Positions 46,126 through 55,892 of a stretch of DNA of 64,000 nucleotides are shown piece after piece (the stretch's first letter is position 1; every line of letters begins with the position of its first letter). The DNA comes from Candidatus Pelagisphaera phototrophica (GTDB taxonomy: Bacteria > Verrucomicrobiota > Verrucomicrobiia > Opitutales > Opitutaceae): assembly GCF_014529625.1 (NCBI RefSeq), contig NZ_CP076039.1:2666001-2730000 (forward strand), written 5' to 3'. Position numbers and translations under genes: made by a program. The notes below the pieces were generated by a model that had not been told where the DNA came from, made no database searches, and saw nothing but the letters and a program-made list of their open reading frames with translations.

Positions 46126-46683
46126 ATGCCAATCGCATTAGACCTTAGAAAAGGCAACGTCATCAACTATAACGGGAATCCATGTCTAATTATGGAATCC
46201 CATCACCGGACTCCCGGAAAAGGGCAGCCGGTCGTGCAAACCAAAATGCGCAACCTCAGTACAGGACGCTCTGCCGACGTTCGATTCCAGTCCACCGAAA
46301 AAGTTGAGGTGCTGATGACTGAGCGTAAGAATCTGGAATTCAGCTACGAAGATCGAGGCGTCTATTCATTCATGGACCTCGAAACCTATGATTCGATAGA
46401 GCTGGATCCCGATATCCTTGAGGATGCGGTCAATTTTCTCGTTCCGAATACCGAATACGAAATTCTCTTTGTTGACGGGAACCCAGTTCAGCTAGTACTG
46501 CCCTCTACCGTAGAACTAAAAGTAATCGAATCTCCCGAAGGCATTCGCGGCGACACTGCCAGCAACGTACAAAAGCCGGCTTTGCTTGAGACAAAGCTCA
46601 CAATCCAAGTCCCCCTTTTCATCAAAGAGGGAGAAGTCATCAAGGTAAATACAAGCGACAAAAGCTACTCCGGAAGAAGCTGA
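46126..46683 (+). CDS. efp: Elongation factor P
   Basis: 185-residue three-domain protein that relieves ribosome stalling at polyproline. The N-terminal KOW-like domain holds the tip loop HHRTPGKGQPVVQ, with Lys32 where E. coli EF-P carries its modified Lys34. The oligonucleotide-binding central and C-terminal domains include YEDRGVYSFMDLETYDSIEL near 65 and VNTSDKSYSGRS at the end. Single gene, convergent with the pyrimidine phosphorylase gene. A terminator follows. Ends with TGA, a confirmed normal stop. Confidence 0.96.
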   Translation: MPIALDLRKGNVINYNGNPCLIMESHHRTPGKGQPVVQTKMRNLSTGRSADVRFQSTEKVEVLMTERKNLEFSYEDRGVYSFMDLETYDSIELDPDILEDAVNFLVPNTEYEILFVDGNPVQLVLPSTVELKVIESPEGIRGDTASNVQKPALLETKLTIQVPLFIKEGEVIKVNTSDKSYSGRS

Positions 46684-46718
46684 AGGCCCAGCTTAATACT
46701 AATCCCTTAATGATACGA

Positions 46719-46746
46719 ACGTCTCCACATGCTTGAGGCGTTTTTT
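46719..46746 (+). terminator. Rho-independent terminator after efp
   Basis: ACGTCTC pairs with GAGGCGT (one G-T pair) around a 9-nt loop and is followed by TTTTTT. A second inverted repeat, AGGTTTTATC with GATAAGACCT, follows just downstream. Confidence 0.7.
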
Positions 46747-46793
46747 AATAGATCGCAGGTTTTATCAGTCCGATAAGACCTACGACATGATTC

Positions 46794-48134
46794 TTAAGCA
46801 ACACGCTCTACAATGAGAGGCGGTGGCGTAGGTCGTTTGGGAGCGAGTCGATACGCCGCTTTGAAATACTCTAGCGCCTGTTCAAGTTTCGCCTCGTCAT
46901 TGTAGTGAATCATCATCAGTGGCTCGCCCTGCTTAACCTGGGTACCCACCTTTCTGATTTCCGATACACCGACCGCAAAATCGATCTTTCCATCTTCATC
47001 CGCTCCAGCCCCAAGAAGGTGGACCCCCTTGGCGATCTGCGATGCGTTGATGGTGTGAACGTATCCGCGCTTTGGAGCCGGTAGTTTTCGAATGTGTTGG
47101 GCAGTTGGAAACTTCTCAGGATCATCGATGTAACTGGTATCACCGCCTTGGGCCGCGACGATCTCCTTGAGCTTCGCTAAAGCTGTTCCGTCTTCAATGT
47201 GGCGTTGTACCGTTTGCTTTGCAGATAGCGTCGATCCAGCAACCCCTGCGAGGCGGACAATCTCCATACCGAGCTTCAAGACGAGTTCCTGCAAATCTTC
47301 GGGACCTTCCCCATTTAATAGCTGAATCGCTTCCTTTAGTTCCAGAGCGGTTCCGACAGTATCGCCAAGTGGTTGGTTCATATCGGTAACGAGAGCTACA
47401 CAGCGACGCTTCATGGAGCGACCCACACGAGTCATGGAACGAGCGAGCTGCTTGGCTTGTTCCAGATCGCGAATAAAAGATCCGTTCCCCCATTTTACAT
47501 CGATCACTAGTCCTTCAGAGCCTTCTGCCAACTTTTTGGAAAGAACACTTCCCGTAATTAAAGGGAGACTTGGAATGGTAGCGGTCTTTTTACGTAGCTC
47601 ATAGAGTATCGCATCTGCAGGAGCCAACTCCTTACTCTGGCGAACCATCGCCCCACCAATTCGCTCTAGCTGCTGAATAAACGGCCCGATCTCCATTTCC
47701 GGATTAAAACCAGGAATAGCGCTGAGCTTGTCTAAAGCGCTCACGGCGAAATCCTGGTCAACACTCCCCATCATTGGAATCACGATGCCGCTAGCAACCG
47801 CAAGAGGCACTAAAACAAGAGACGTTTTATCACCAACGCCACCAGTCGAGTACTTGTCGATCTTTGGCTTCGCGATATGCGAAAGATCGATGACTTCTCC
47901 CGAAAGCATCATCTCCTCAGTCAAGACAGCCGTTTCCTGGGCTGACATTCCCTGAAAGAAAATCGCCATCGCCAAAGCGGCCATCTGATAGTTAGGCATT
48001 TCTCCATCCAAAATGGAGTCTACCATGTACCTGATCTCCTCTTTGGTGTACTCTTGACCATCTCTCTTTTTCTCGATGAGGTAAGCGTAGCTCGGCTTGA
48101 TGAATCTGCGGGTGCTTAAGGTCTTTCTAACCAT
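46794..48134 (-). CDS. Thymidine / pyrimidine-nucleoside phosphorylase
   Basis: 446-residue nucleoside phosphorylase that splits thymidine or uridine with phosphate to base and (deoxy)ribose 1-phosphate. The signature KYSTGGVGDKTS at residues 94-105 forms the phosphate site; MDQ-type MMGSVDQDFAVSALDKLSAI follows. VIDVKWGNGSFIRDLEQAKQ near 213 and the C-terminal domain MMIHYNDEAKLEQALEYFK complete the family fold. Length is typical. Single gene convergent with efp. Whether deoA- or pdp-type specificity applies is undecided. Confidence 0.9.
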   Translation of the reverse strand: MVRKTLSTRRFIKPSYAYLIEKKRDGQEYTKEEIRYMVDSILDGEMPNYQMAALAMAIFFQGMSAQETAVLTEEMMLSGEVIDLSHIAKPKIDKYSTGGVGDKTSLVLVPLAVASGIVIPMMGSVDQDFAVSALDKLSAIPGFNPEMEIGPFIQQLERIGGAMVRQSKELAPADAILYELRKKTATIPSLPLITGSVLSKKLAEGSEGLVIDVKWGNGSFIRDLEQAKQLARSMTRVGRSMKRRCVALVTDMNQPLGDTVGTALELKEAIQLLNGEGPEDLQELVLKLGMEIVRLAGVAGSTLSAKQTVQRHIEDGTALAKLKEIVAAQGGDTSYIDDPEKFPTAQHIRKLPAPKRGYVHTINASQIAKGVHLLGAGADEDGKIDFAVGVSEIRKVGTQVKQGEPLMMIHYNDEAKLEQALEYFKAAYRLAPKRPTPPPLIVERVA

Positions 48135-48437
48135 TATCAGTCGTGTAAAATAGTCGTTAATACATCAAAATAATGAACGACAACGGCTTGCAGGAGATTT
48201 GCTCAGGCATTCCAAGTCGCACAACACGGTTTCAAATCTGACAAATTTGAGGATAAAACTTTTCACAAAGTGCGTTTCGCCTGAGCCCCAGCCATTTTCG
48301 AATCCGTTATTATGCCACACGTGTCAAGACCCCGAATTTGCCCAATTCCTAGGGGTAAACGCTTATCTATTTGGCTGAAACAAACCTTTTGATTGGCGAG
48401 TGGCACTTTTCAGGGTGGCAAGCTAAGGAAACCACTT
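48135..48437. other. Divergent intergenic region
   Basis: 303 bp between the divergent phosphorylase gene and argS. No gene or clear repeat seen. It should hold both promoters. Confidence 0.4.
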
Positions 48438-50261
48438 TTGCTTCAGGACTCCATTCGGAGCTTGCTCGCGCAATGCAACGCCGCTTTAAACCGCCTTCTT
48501 ATGCACGAATGGTTTGATGTCGAAAAAAAACTAGAATCCAGCGCCAATGTCGCCGCTTGTGCCGCAGGTTTGGATACGACGATGTTCAACGCCGACGTTA
48601 GACCTGCGGATCCCCGTTTTGGCGACTTTCAAGTCAATGGCGCCCTGCCTTACGCAAAACGGCTGAAAACGAATCCTCGCGAAGTTGCTCAAAAAATGGT
48701 CACGGCCTTTGAAAAGGATAACTCCCTGACCTCGGTGGCTGACCTGAGCATCGCGGGACCTGGTTTCATCAATTTCAAGTTCAAGCCCCAGTTTTATTCC
48801 AACTGGTTGGCCGCATTCGCGACTGAGTCCGATTTTAAAGAATCCGCCTCCCGCTTCTACTCTGGTGACCGCGTGGTAGTGGACTATGGATCACCGAACA
48901 CTGCCAAGCAAATGCATGTTGGCCATATTCGCTCGGTCGTAATCGGAGAGGCGATCTGCCGCCTGCTGGAGTTTTGCGGAGCCAAGGTTACCAGGGACAA
49001 CCATATAGGCGATTGGGGAACGCCGTATGGAAAACTCTTCTTCGCGTACAGACGGCACTTGGATGAGAGTGCCCTGACCGAAGATCCTCTCGGAGAGCTC
49101 GAACGCCTCTACAAGCTCGGAAGCGAGCTCGCCGGCGAGGACGAGGCTGTTCTCGACGAATGCCGCGAGGAGCTCGTAAAACTTCAAGCCAAGGATCCCG
49201 GAGCGATGGCTTTGTGGGAAAAAGTAAACGAGCTAAGCATCGCAGGTCTCAATGAGGTGTACGAACAACTCGATGTAACCTTCGACTGCTACCTGGGCGA
49301 AAGTTTCTACCGCGACAAGGTACAACAGGTCTACGACGAGCTGTCTGATTCAGGCCTGGCAGAAGAAAGCAAAGGCGCACTGGTCGTTTTTCACACAGAG
49401 CACAAGCGATACGCGAAACAGCCCTTTATTATACGCAAATCCGATGGAGCGAGCAACTACGCTACTACTGATTTAGCTACCATGCTCTATCGCCACGAAC
49501 ACTTTAATGCGACCCGTATCGTAATCGTGACAGATGATCGTCAAAAAGACCATTTCGAGCAACTGGATCTAACGACAGCAAAGTGGTTCGAGCGGACCGG
49601 GCGGGAACGTCCGATATTCAATCATGTCATGTTCGGGAAAATTACGGGGAAAGATGGCAAGCCCATTAAATCCCGTTCTGGCGACCCCATTCGTCTTAAG
49701 GATCTAATTGCCGAAGCGATCGAGAGGGCCTACGCGCTCGTCAAAGAAAAGAATCCGGATTTAAGCGACGCTGAACTCAAGCATATCGCCCAGACCGTTG
49801 GAGTGGGTGCCATAAAATACGCCGACCTTTCACCTAACCGGACCAGCGACTACGTTTTCTCATGGGACAAGCTTCTTTCTTTTGAAGGCAATACGGCTCC
49901 TTACTTGCTGTATGCGACCGCACGAATACAAAGCATTTTTAGAAAGCTCGACGGACCCCAGAAGGATGGTCTTGAAAAACGAGCATCTACATTCGAAACC
50001 GATGAGGAGATTGCGCTGGCCCGAAAAATTGTAGAATTTGTTGGTGCCCTCCAAACGACGATCGAAACCCTTCGTCCTCATATGCTATGCCTCTACCTCC
50101 ACGAGCTGGCAGGTACCTTCAGTGCATTTTACAGTGCGAACAAAGTGATTGTGGAAGAAGAAGGGGTCCAAGCAAGACGCCTGATCCTCTGCTCACGTAC
50201 ATTGCTTGCCTTAAAAATCGGTCTTTCACTTCTGGGTATTAAGACCCTCGAACGCATGTAG
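48438..50261 (+). CDS. argS: Arginyl-tRNA synthetase
   Basis: 607-residue class I synthetase. The start is taken as TTG at 48438, preceded by AAGGA 8 bases upstream, which retains the N-terminal tRNA-binding helix DSIRSLLAQCNAALNRL; an ATG at 48501 would lose it. The N-terminal domain contains RFGDFQVNGALPYAKRL. The HIGH-type motif NTAKQMHVGHIRSVVIG is near residue 155. At the KMSKS position the sequence reads KPIKSRSGDPIRLKDL, the relaxed version common in ArgS. The C-terminal anticodon-binding domain ends SLLGIKTLERM, family-typical. Confidence 0.94.
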   Translation: MLQDSIRSLLAQCNAALNRLLMHEWFDVEKKLESSANVAACAAGLDTTMFNADVRPADPRFGDFQVNGALPYAKRLKTNPREVAQKMVTAFEKDNSLTSVADLSIAGPGFINFKFKPQFYSNWLAAFATESDFKESASRFYSGDRVVVDYGSPNTAKQMHVGHIRSVVIGEAICRLLEFCGAKVTRDNHIGDWGTPYGKLFFAYRRHLDESALTEDPLGELERLYKLGSELAGEDEAVLDECREELVKLQAKDPGAMALWEKVNELSIAGLNEVYEQLDVTFDCYLGESFYRDKVQQVYDELSDSGLAEESKGALVVFHTEHKRYAKQPFIIRKSDGASNYATTDLATMLYRHEHFNATRIVIVTDDRQKDHFEQLDLTTAKWFERTGRERPIFNHVMFGKITGKDGKPIKSRSGDPIRLKDLIAEAIERAYALVKEKNPDLSDAELKHIAQTVGVGAIKYADLSPNRTSDYVFSWDKLLSFEGNTAPYLLYATARIQSIFRKLDGPQKDGLEKRASTFETDEEIALARKIVEFVGALQTTIETLRPHMLCLYLHELAGTFSAFYSANKVIVEEEGVQARRLILCSRTLLALKIGLSLLGIKTLERM

Positions 50262-50449
50262 ACCTGGGATCCCAATAGGACCAAACCAAATTAAACCGGT
50301 TTAGCGTCCTCGATTTTCGTAAAAAACAATCGAATTAAACCGGAAAAGCCGATTCCGCCTCTCTCTTATTCCATTCGCAGGAAATCCCGCACCCCCTGTC
50401 CTTGACTTTTCCCTCAAGTCGCACGACTCATACACCTTAATTCCTATTG

Positions 50450-51235
50450 ATGTGCGAGTACTATGTAAGGAAGGAAGGTGACGAAGAGGCTAGCGGTCCC
50501 TACAACCTCAACCAGATCACTTCCTTAATCGAAGCGGGCAAACTGGACAAGAGAGCCTACGTCTACGACATCGACAAGGAAGAGTGGATTCCAATCGAGG
50601 AAAACGGGGAACTGATGGACGTCCTGTTTCCTCAGAAAACAAAGCTAACCCTACGAAACGAGCCTGAGAAAACCGAAGCGGAGAAAGCATCGGATAAAAA
50701 GTCTAGGCGCTCTGAATTGGGAGTTGAGAAAGCTGGCATTTCAGTCCAAAGGATCCTGGCCCAAGCCGAGGGGCTCGAAGGCGATGACCTAATCGGCAAG
50801 TCCCCAGTCGAAAAACGGGCTCAATCAGCTTTTCTTGGCCTTCGCTTCACAACTCTTTTTGTGCTGGGAAGTGCCGTCACGATGGCCTTCCTCGAGTGGG
50901 ATCTGGTGAAAACGGCCAACGCAATCCAAATGGTAAGAAGCCCCTACATCCTTTTTGGGATAGCAGATATGCTCCTAGGGATTGTCCTGCTTCTTCAAGT
51001 AACCGAGATCTATCCGCTCGTCCGTTTTCGGGCAGCGATCGGACTGGGAGCACTTACGATTCTGTTTTTCACGAGCGGCGACCCGTTGCTCGCTATAGCA
51101 AATGTCGTACTTTCTGTCAGCATCTACTTTTGCACCGCTACGCTGAACACCCGAAAGGTGATTCCCTTTTGCATCACAGGTATTCTGAGTCTCGCGGGTT
51201 ATATCGCGCTCGTAATTCTTCCCTTTTTCAAGTAG
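50450..51235 (+). CDS. GYF-domain (DUF4339-like) membrane protein
   Basis: 261 residues. The N-terminal GYF-like domain reads YYVRKEGDEEASGPYNLNQI with IPIEENGELMDVLFP, a fold for binding proline-rich peptides; a charged linker (about 65-125) follows. The C-terminal half holds about four hydrophobic spans (for example FTTLFVLGSAVTMAFLEW and GIADMLLGIVLLLQV). Start is the ATG at 50450, one codon after an alternative TTG. Function unknown. Precedes the YihY gene by 81 bases on the same strand. Confidence 0.65.
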   Translation: MCEYYVRKEGDEEASGPYNLNQITSLIEAGKLDKRAYVYDIDKEEWIPIEENGELMDVLFPQKTKLTLRNEPEKTEAEKASDKKSRRSELGVEKAGISVQRILAQAEGLEGDDLIGKSPVEKRAQSAFLGLRFTTLFVLGSAVTMAFLEWDLVKTANAIQMVRSPYILFGIADMLLGIVLLLQVTEIYPLVRFRAAIGLGALTILFFTSGDPLLAIANVVLSVSIYFCTATLNTRKVIPFCITGILSLAGYIALVILPFFK

Positions 51236-51316
51236 CGGGCCGTTGTGAATTGACCAGTTCGCACCACCACTCTCATTGAACGTCTGTTAAAACACAAGGA
51301 ACACATTCGCAACGGA

Positions 51317-52753
51317 ATGTGAAAAATTGCGATTACGGACCCCCACAGAGGTGAGCGTTTCATATATGCCAAACTACTAGTCGGCACGATCACGTTTAAT
51401 GATCTCGCCGAAAATCGACTGCTAAACCGGGCCGCCGCACTCAACTTTAGCTCGCTGATCGGATTAATTCCGATGTCCGCGATCAAGATTCTTGTATCAG
51501 GGTTTGTCCTGCTAAAGTCGGATTCGGACATTGTGGTGAACCAGATTTACCGGGGATTGAGCTTCATTGCTCCCCAGATAGCCAGTTTGGAAGAGCAATC
51601 TAACGATTTGGCTGAGGAAAAAGGAAGCCGGGCTCAGCTCAAGGAGTACTTGCAGGGTTTTGTAGAAGCCAGCCAATCAGGATTGGTGGGCATAGGCGGC
51701 ATGATACTGCTGATTCTAATCGTCATTCAGCTATTCTCTTCAATCGAAGGTGCTCTCAACGACATCTGGGGAGTCAAGCGAGGGCGGAGCTGGACTATGA
51801 GAGTGGGGCTTTACTGGAATGTGATCACTCTCGGGACCGTCGTTGCGGCCACAGGACTCGCCCTTTTGGGCGCTCAGGCCCTAAAATGGAATGACCTAGC
51901 ATCCACCCTTCCAGGCGGCGAACGCCTCCTCAATCTCATTTGCTGGATCTCGAAAGCGGGCACTTTCCTCATGCTTTCAGCAGTGCTCGCCGCATTCTAC
52001 CGGTTTATTCCCAATACTCTCGTGACCTGACGAGCGAGTTTCATCGGAGCCTTCGGCGCCCTCTTTTTAATTGGCGGCAATAATGCCATGGCGTTCGCAT
52101 TCTTCTCGAATCGGGTTTCCCTTGATCGCAGCCTTTACGGATCACTAGCGATCGTTCCCGTATCAATGTTCGGGATGTACGATTTCTGACTGTTCATGTT
52201 GCTCGGCGGACGCGTATCCTACGCCGTGCAGAACGCCTATTTCAAAAGCAACAAGATGGCCTGGGAACCTTTGAACTACGCTTCCAAAGAAAGTATTTCA
52301 ATCCTGCTTTTTCCTATTGTTTGCCGACGTTTTAGAGATTGCAAACCCGCGCTGCGCGGCAGGGAACTCACAAAGATTTCGAAGCTCCCGTTTCAGTACG
52401 TAAACGCTAGTCTGATGCCCTTGTACGACTTGAAACTTGTTTCCTCAATGCCACCCGAAGCAGGCGAACCTTTTCAAAACTATCGCTACCAACCCGCCAA
52501 GCCATTGGACAGGATTGAATTGTGTGACTTTGGGAACAGTTTCAAGAAACATGGAGATATGCCCGATGAGGATCTTTTCGAAGACTACGATCCTATCGTA
52601 AAACGTTATCACGACTCGCTTGAACAGGCTCGTAAATCAGCTCTGGGCGATTTGACGATGGAAGACGTAATCGACCTCTCGAACGAATTCGAAAAGTCAT
52701 CCTCTGAAAAGCCTCAGGCGGCTGATTCAGATAACGCTTCCAACTTCATCTAG
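51317..52753 (+). pseudogene. YihY/BrkB-family membrane protein with three in-frame TGA codons
   Basis: A single frame of 478 codons encodes a YihY/UPF0761-type polytopic protein, broken only by TGA at 51320-51322 (codon 2), 52028-52030 (codon 238) and 52187-52189 (codon 291). The frame is otherwise open, with no frameshift and no TAA or TAG. Around codon 238 the text reads FIPNTLVT, TGA, RASFIGAFGALF, where the family has VxWR. Around 291 it reads FGMYDF, TGA, LFMLLGGRVSYAVQNA, where the family has FxxWLFVLLGG. So two TGAs, and perhaps the third, sit where Trp is expected. Trp elsewhere is TGG (NDIWGV, SWTMR, LKWND). Nonsense decay, sequencing error or readthrough are possible. Confidence 0.82.
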
Positions 52754-52894
52754 TAAGCTCTCCGCTTAAAAAAGGCAGGGAGCCTGTAGATCAGATCAAG
52801 TACTGCGTTCGTTTCGGTAGGAACATTGGCGTTTTGTCCATTGACAGAGGAAGGCCCAATCCTAACTTAGCCGTTCCTTTAACGCCGTACTAAA

Positions 52895-54571
52895 ATGATT
52901 TCTTGGCTCCAAACCAATTTCCAGAAACACTTTCGTGTCCTCTTCATCGTTCTTCTAGGAGTAATAATTGTCGCATTCGTCTTTACGATAGGGGCGGCGC
53001 CAGGAATCGGAGATGGACGAAACCAAGATCGGAATATCCAGTTTTTTGGAAACGAATTCTCAACCGATTCACAAAGGCAGGAGTTTTTTAATGCAGCGTA
53101 CTACAGTGCCTTGCTCACAGGAGCGCCACTGAATCAGGACCAACTCACCCAGTATGCTTTCAATCGGGCTGCAGCCCTACACTTGGCCGATCTTCATAAC
53201 ATTCCCGGTCCGAATTCCGAACAATTAACAGAGCACATCCAACAGCTCGGCATGTTCCAAGGCCCCGACCAGACTTTCAGCCGCGAAGCATATGTACGGT
53301 TTCGAGACGAGATTCGGGCCTCAGGAAATATATCGGAAGGAGCTCTCTCTTTGATTATTGCCGACGATTATCGCGTGAACAAGGTATTCGATGGACTTTC
53401 GAGTCCAGGATTCGTTTTAGAGTCTGAAGTCATTCAGGATCTCGTCCTCGACCAGACCGTCTGGTCCGTAAATGTCGCCGAGTACGACTTTGCTAACTTC
53501 TCCCCTGAAATCGACTATTCCGAGGAGAAGCTGGAAGCGTTCTACGTCCAGAACAGCTTTCGCTACGCATCACCCACCCGTCGCACGATTTCATTTGTCG
53601 AGTTTGAAGCCCTTGATCATATCGCGGAAGTGGAAGTGACCGAGGAGAGCCTTCAAGACTACTTTGCTCGCAATAGCTATAAATATAAAAAAACGGTCGA
53701 GGCTCCTCCAAGCGAAGACCCCGAAGCTGAACCTGCGGCACCCATAACTGAGCCAGCGACCTTTGAAGAGTCTCGTGACCAAGTCGAGTTCGATTTCAAG
53801 CTAGAGGAAGCCAAAAAAATCGGCCAAACAAAGGCTGAGAATCTCGCCCTCGCCCTTGTGGAAGCCGATAATGCCGTGGGCACTACCGACTCTCTTTCTA
53901 TCGACCGAATAGAGTCGCTTATCGAGAAGCGAGGCTACCAGACAAAACGAACCACACCATTCGCGCGGAACGAAACTCCAATCGGATTGAACTGGAGCCA
54001 AAACCTGATCGCCCTGTCCTTCCAGCTAACTGAAAATCATATATACTCCCAGCCTGTGATTGAGGGAGATTCCACTTTCGTACTCTACCTTGAAAGTGAA
54101 AACGAAGAGTTCGTTCCGAATTTCAAAACTGTAGAGCCCCGTGTTCGAGAGAACTATGCGGAGGACGAGGCACGTCGTCTCGGGTCCAGCAAAGGGCAAG
54201 AACTCGCTGACGCCTTAAAGGCAGTTGATGCGGACTCCTTCAAAGCTGAAGCTGAGGCAAGAGGACTTAAAGTTTCAGAATACAACGAATTCAAACGACG
54301 TGACACCGTTGAAGGTCTCGATGCTGGACTAATTTTCTCAGCTTCGGAACTGGAAAAGGATGGCGTTTCCGACGTGACCATCCGTGAGGACAAAGCGTAC
54401 ATCGTCCAGGTCACTAAAAAAGAGATCCCTGAAATCACACGCGACGACGAAGAATATACGACTCGCATGGAAGTACTCAAGAGCAACTATGCACAGTATT
54501 CGGTTTCTCAATACATTAGTAAGTTGACGAATGACGAGCTCGTACGAAGCGGTCTCGCAACTGCAAACTAG
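52895..54571 (+). CDS. PpiD/SurA_N-type periplasmic folding factor
   Basis: 558-residue membrane-anchored chaperone of the SurA N-terminal/PpiD family. A short cytoplasmic start (MISWLQTNFQKHFR) is followed by one span, VLFIVLLGVIIVAFVFTIGA, and a large periplasmic domain. Helical SurA_N-like sequence (QRQEFFNAAYYSALLTG, HLADLHNIPGPNSEQLTEHI) precedes parvulin-like segments; the usual parvulin active-site wording is not clear, so it may be chaperone only. An acidic, Pro-rich insert (SEDPEAEPAAPITEPA) lies near residue 275. Followed by a small zinc-ribbon gene 14 bases on. Confidence 0.75.
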   Translation: MISWLQTNFQKHFRVLFIVLLGVIIVAFVFTIGAAPGIGDGRNQDRNIQFFGNEFSTDSQRQEFFNAAYYSALLTGAPLNQDQLTQYAFNRAAALHLADLHNIPGPNSEQLTEHIQQLGMFQGPDQTFSREAYVRFRDEIRASGNISEGALSLIIADDYRVNKVFDGLSSPGFVLESEVIQDLVLDQTVWSVNVAEYDFANFSPEIDYSEEKLEAFYVQNSFRYASPTRRTISFVEFEALDHIAEVEVTEESLQDYFARNSYKYKKTVEAPPSEDPEAEPAAPITEPATFEESRDQVEFDFKLEEAKKIGQTKAENLALALVEADNAVGTTDSLSIDRIESLIEKRGYQTKRTTPFARNETPIGLNWSQNLIALSFQLTENHIYSQPVIEGDSTFVLYLESENEEFVPNFKTVEPRVRENYAEDEARRLGSSKGQELADALKAVDADSFKAEAEARGLKVSEYNEFKRRDTVEGLDAGLIFSASELEKDGVSDVTIREDKAYIVQVTKKEIPEITRDDEEYTTRMEVLKSNYAQYSVSQYISKLTNDELVRSGLATAN

Positions 54572-54585
54572 CAATACACAAAATC

Positions 54586-54834
54586 ATGCCGCTGCTGCGA
54601 TTCAGACCTAATTCTGGCCGCTGCAAGCTCTGTCACGGAGAGGTCGAGATTCGAGCCGACAAGGACTCGCCCGAACCGGTCGAATGCCCGAAGTGCGGGC
54701 AGGCAATCGAGAAATGTCCTCAGCTATCCGCTCCCCAAGCTAAAGTTCTGAGAAAACCGTCCGCTTCCGAAGCGAAGTCAGCCGGGTTTCAAGTATACAA
54801 GCGCCTTGGAAAAGGAGAATACGAGAAACAATGA
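54586..54834 (+). CDS. Small zinc-ribbon protein, FmdB-like
   Basis: 82 residues with two Cys pairs, CKLC near residue 13 and CPKC near 34, forming a zinc ribbon; a further Cys lies at QAIEKCPQL. The C-terminal FQVYKRLGKGEYEKQ recalls the ending of FmdB-type putative regulators. It starts 14 bases after the PpiD-like gene on the same strand and may be cotranscribed. Function unknown. Confidence 0.6.
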   Translation: MPLLRFRPNSGRCKLCHGEVEIRADKDSPEPVECPKCGQAIEKCPQLSAPQAKVLRKPSASEAKSAGFQVYKRLGKGEYEKQ

Positions 54835-54923
54835 GAAACAAAGATGCAACTTACTCCCAATTCGTGTGTATAAGAAGTTGTGTCTTTCCCTTACAACGAG
54901 CTTAGCGTCCCATACATACATCC

Positions 54924-55892
54924 ATGATTCGCAACGAGCGCCACACCCTCTACGGGCTATCCGCACGAGAATACTCACCTAAAGGTCTCTGGCTACTCGC
55001 GCTGCTCTACCTCGGATCACTTGTAGCCGCAGTATTTGTCAGCCTTCTAGCTTGGCACATTGTTCATTATTTAGACCCAGAGGCAAACGGGTACTTGGCA
55101 AACAAGCCGTATCCAAGATATTTTGATCGAGCACGATGGCTCTGCGTATTATTCCTCCTCCCCTATTTGTTCTGGCAATGCCGCATCAATTCTTTCAAAG
55201 CAGTCGGCTTCACCAAACCATTCGCTAGCACGGCATCAAAATGGTTTATATATGGTTTCTGCATGATTTTGCTCATCTACGCAGGCACCTACACGCTCAA
55301 TGCGATTGAGCTGAAACCAGAGTTGGCACTTGGAGGATTTCTATCCAATCTAGACAATGCAATATTAGCCGGAGTACTTATTGGGCTGTTCGAGGAAATC
55401 GTATTTCGAGGACTCGTATTCAGAATGTTCTACACCGCACTGAAACCCATTCCAGCCATACTCGCCTCCTCGGTTTTCTTCGCAATTCTTCATTTCAAGG
55501 CTTCGTCCACCTCACTAGAATCGGTGCCTCCAATTGACATTGGATTTGCAGACGGATTTAATATCGCGTTTGGCACAATAGCTGCGCTGGTGACACATTT
55601 CGATTTTACTTACCTCGCTGCGATCTTCCTCGTGGGCGTTGTTCTTCATCAAGCGTTCTTAATCACAAACAACCTGTGGGCGAATGTCGCCCTTCATACT
55701 GGATGGGTCTTCACAATTAAAGGGATCGGGGACATATTTCAGACCACTGAAGCTGCAAATCTATTTACAGGAACGACAAGAGTGGCTGACGGATACTGGG
55801 TAGTCATTGTTCTACTAGCCTTCACCGCTGTTTTCAGTCTTATACTCAAGTCCAAACCAGAAGCCTCTGCAGGAATCAAAGAGCACACATGA
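54924..55892 (+). CDS. CPBP-family intramembrane metalloprotease
   Basis: 322-residue polytopic membrane protein of the CPBP (CAAX protease and bacteriocin-processing) family. The metal/catalytic motifs are all present: EEIVFRGLVF with Glu157-Glu158, ILHFKAS near residue 190, and NNLWANVALHTGW near 255. About eight hydrophobic spans are visible. It overlaps the following TolC-like gene by four bases (ATGA), so the two are translationally coupled. A role in processing or secreting a peptide is suggested by that pairing but not shown. Confidence 0.85.
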   Translation: MIRNERHTLYGLSAREYSPKGLWLLALLYLGSLVAAVFVSLLAWHIVHYLDPEANGYLANKPYPRYFDRARWLCVLFLLPYLFWQCRINSFKAVGFTKPFASTASKWFIYGFCMILLIYAGTYTLNAIELKPELALGGFLSNLDNAILAGVLIGLFEEIVFRGLVFRMFYTALKPIPAILASSVFFAILHFKASSTSLESVPPIDIGFADGFNIAFGTIAALVTHFDFTYLAAIFLVGVVLHQAFLITNNLWANVALHTGWVFTIKGIGDIFQTTEAANLFTGTTRVADGYWVVIVLLAFTAVFSLILKSKPEASAGIKEHT

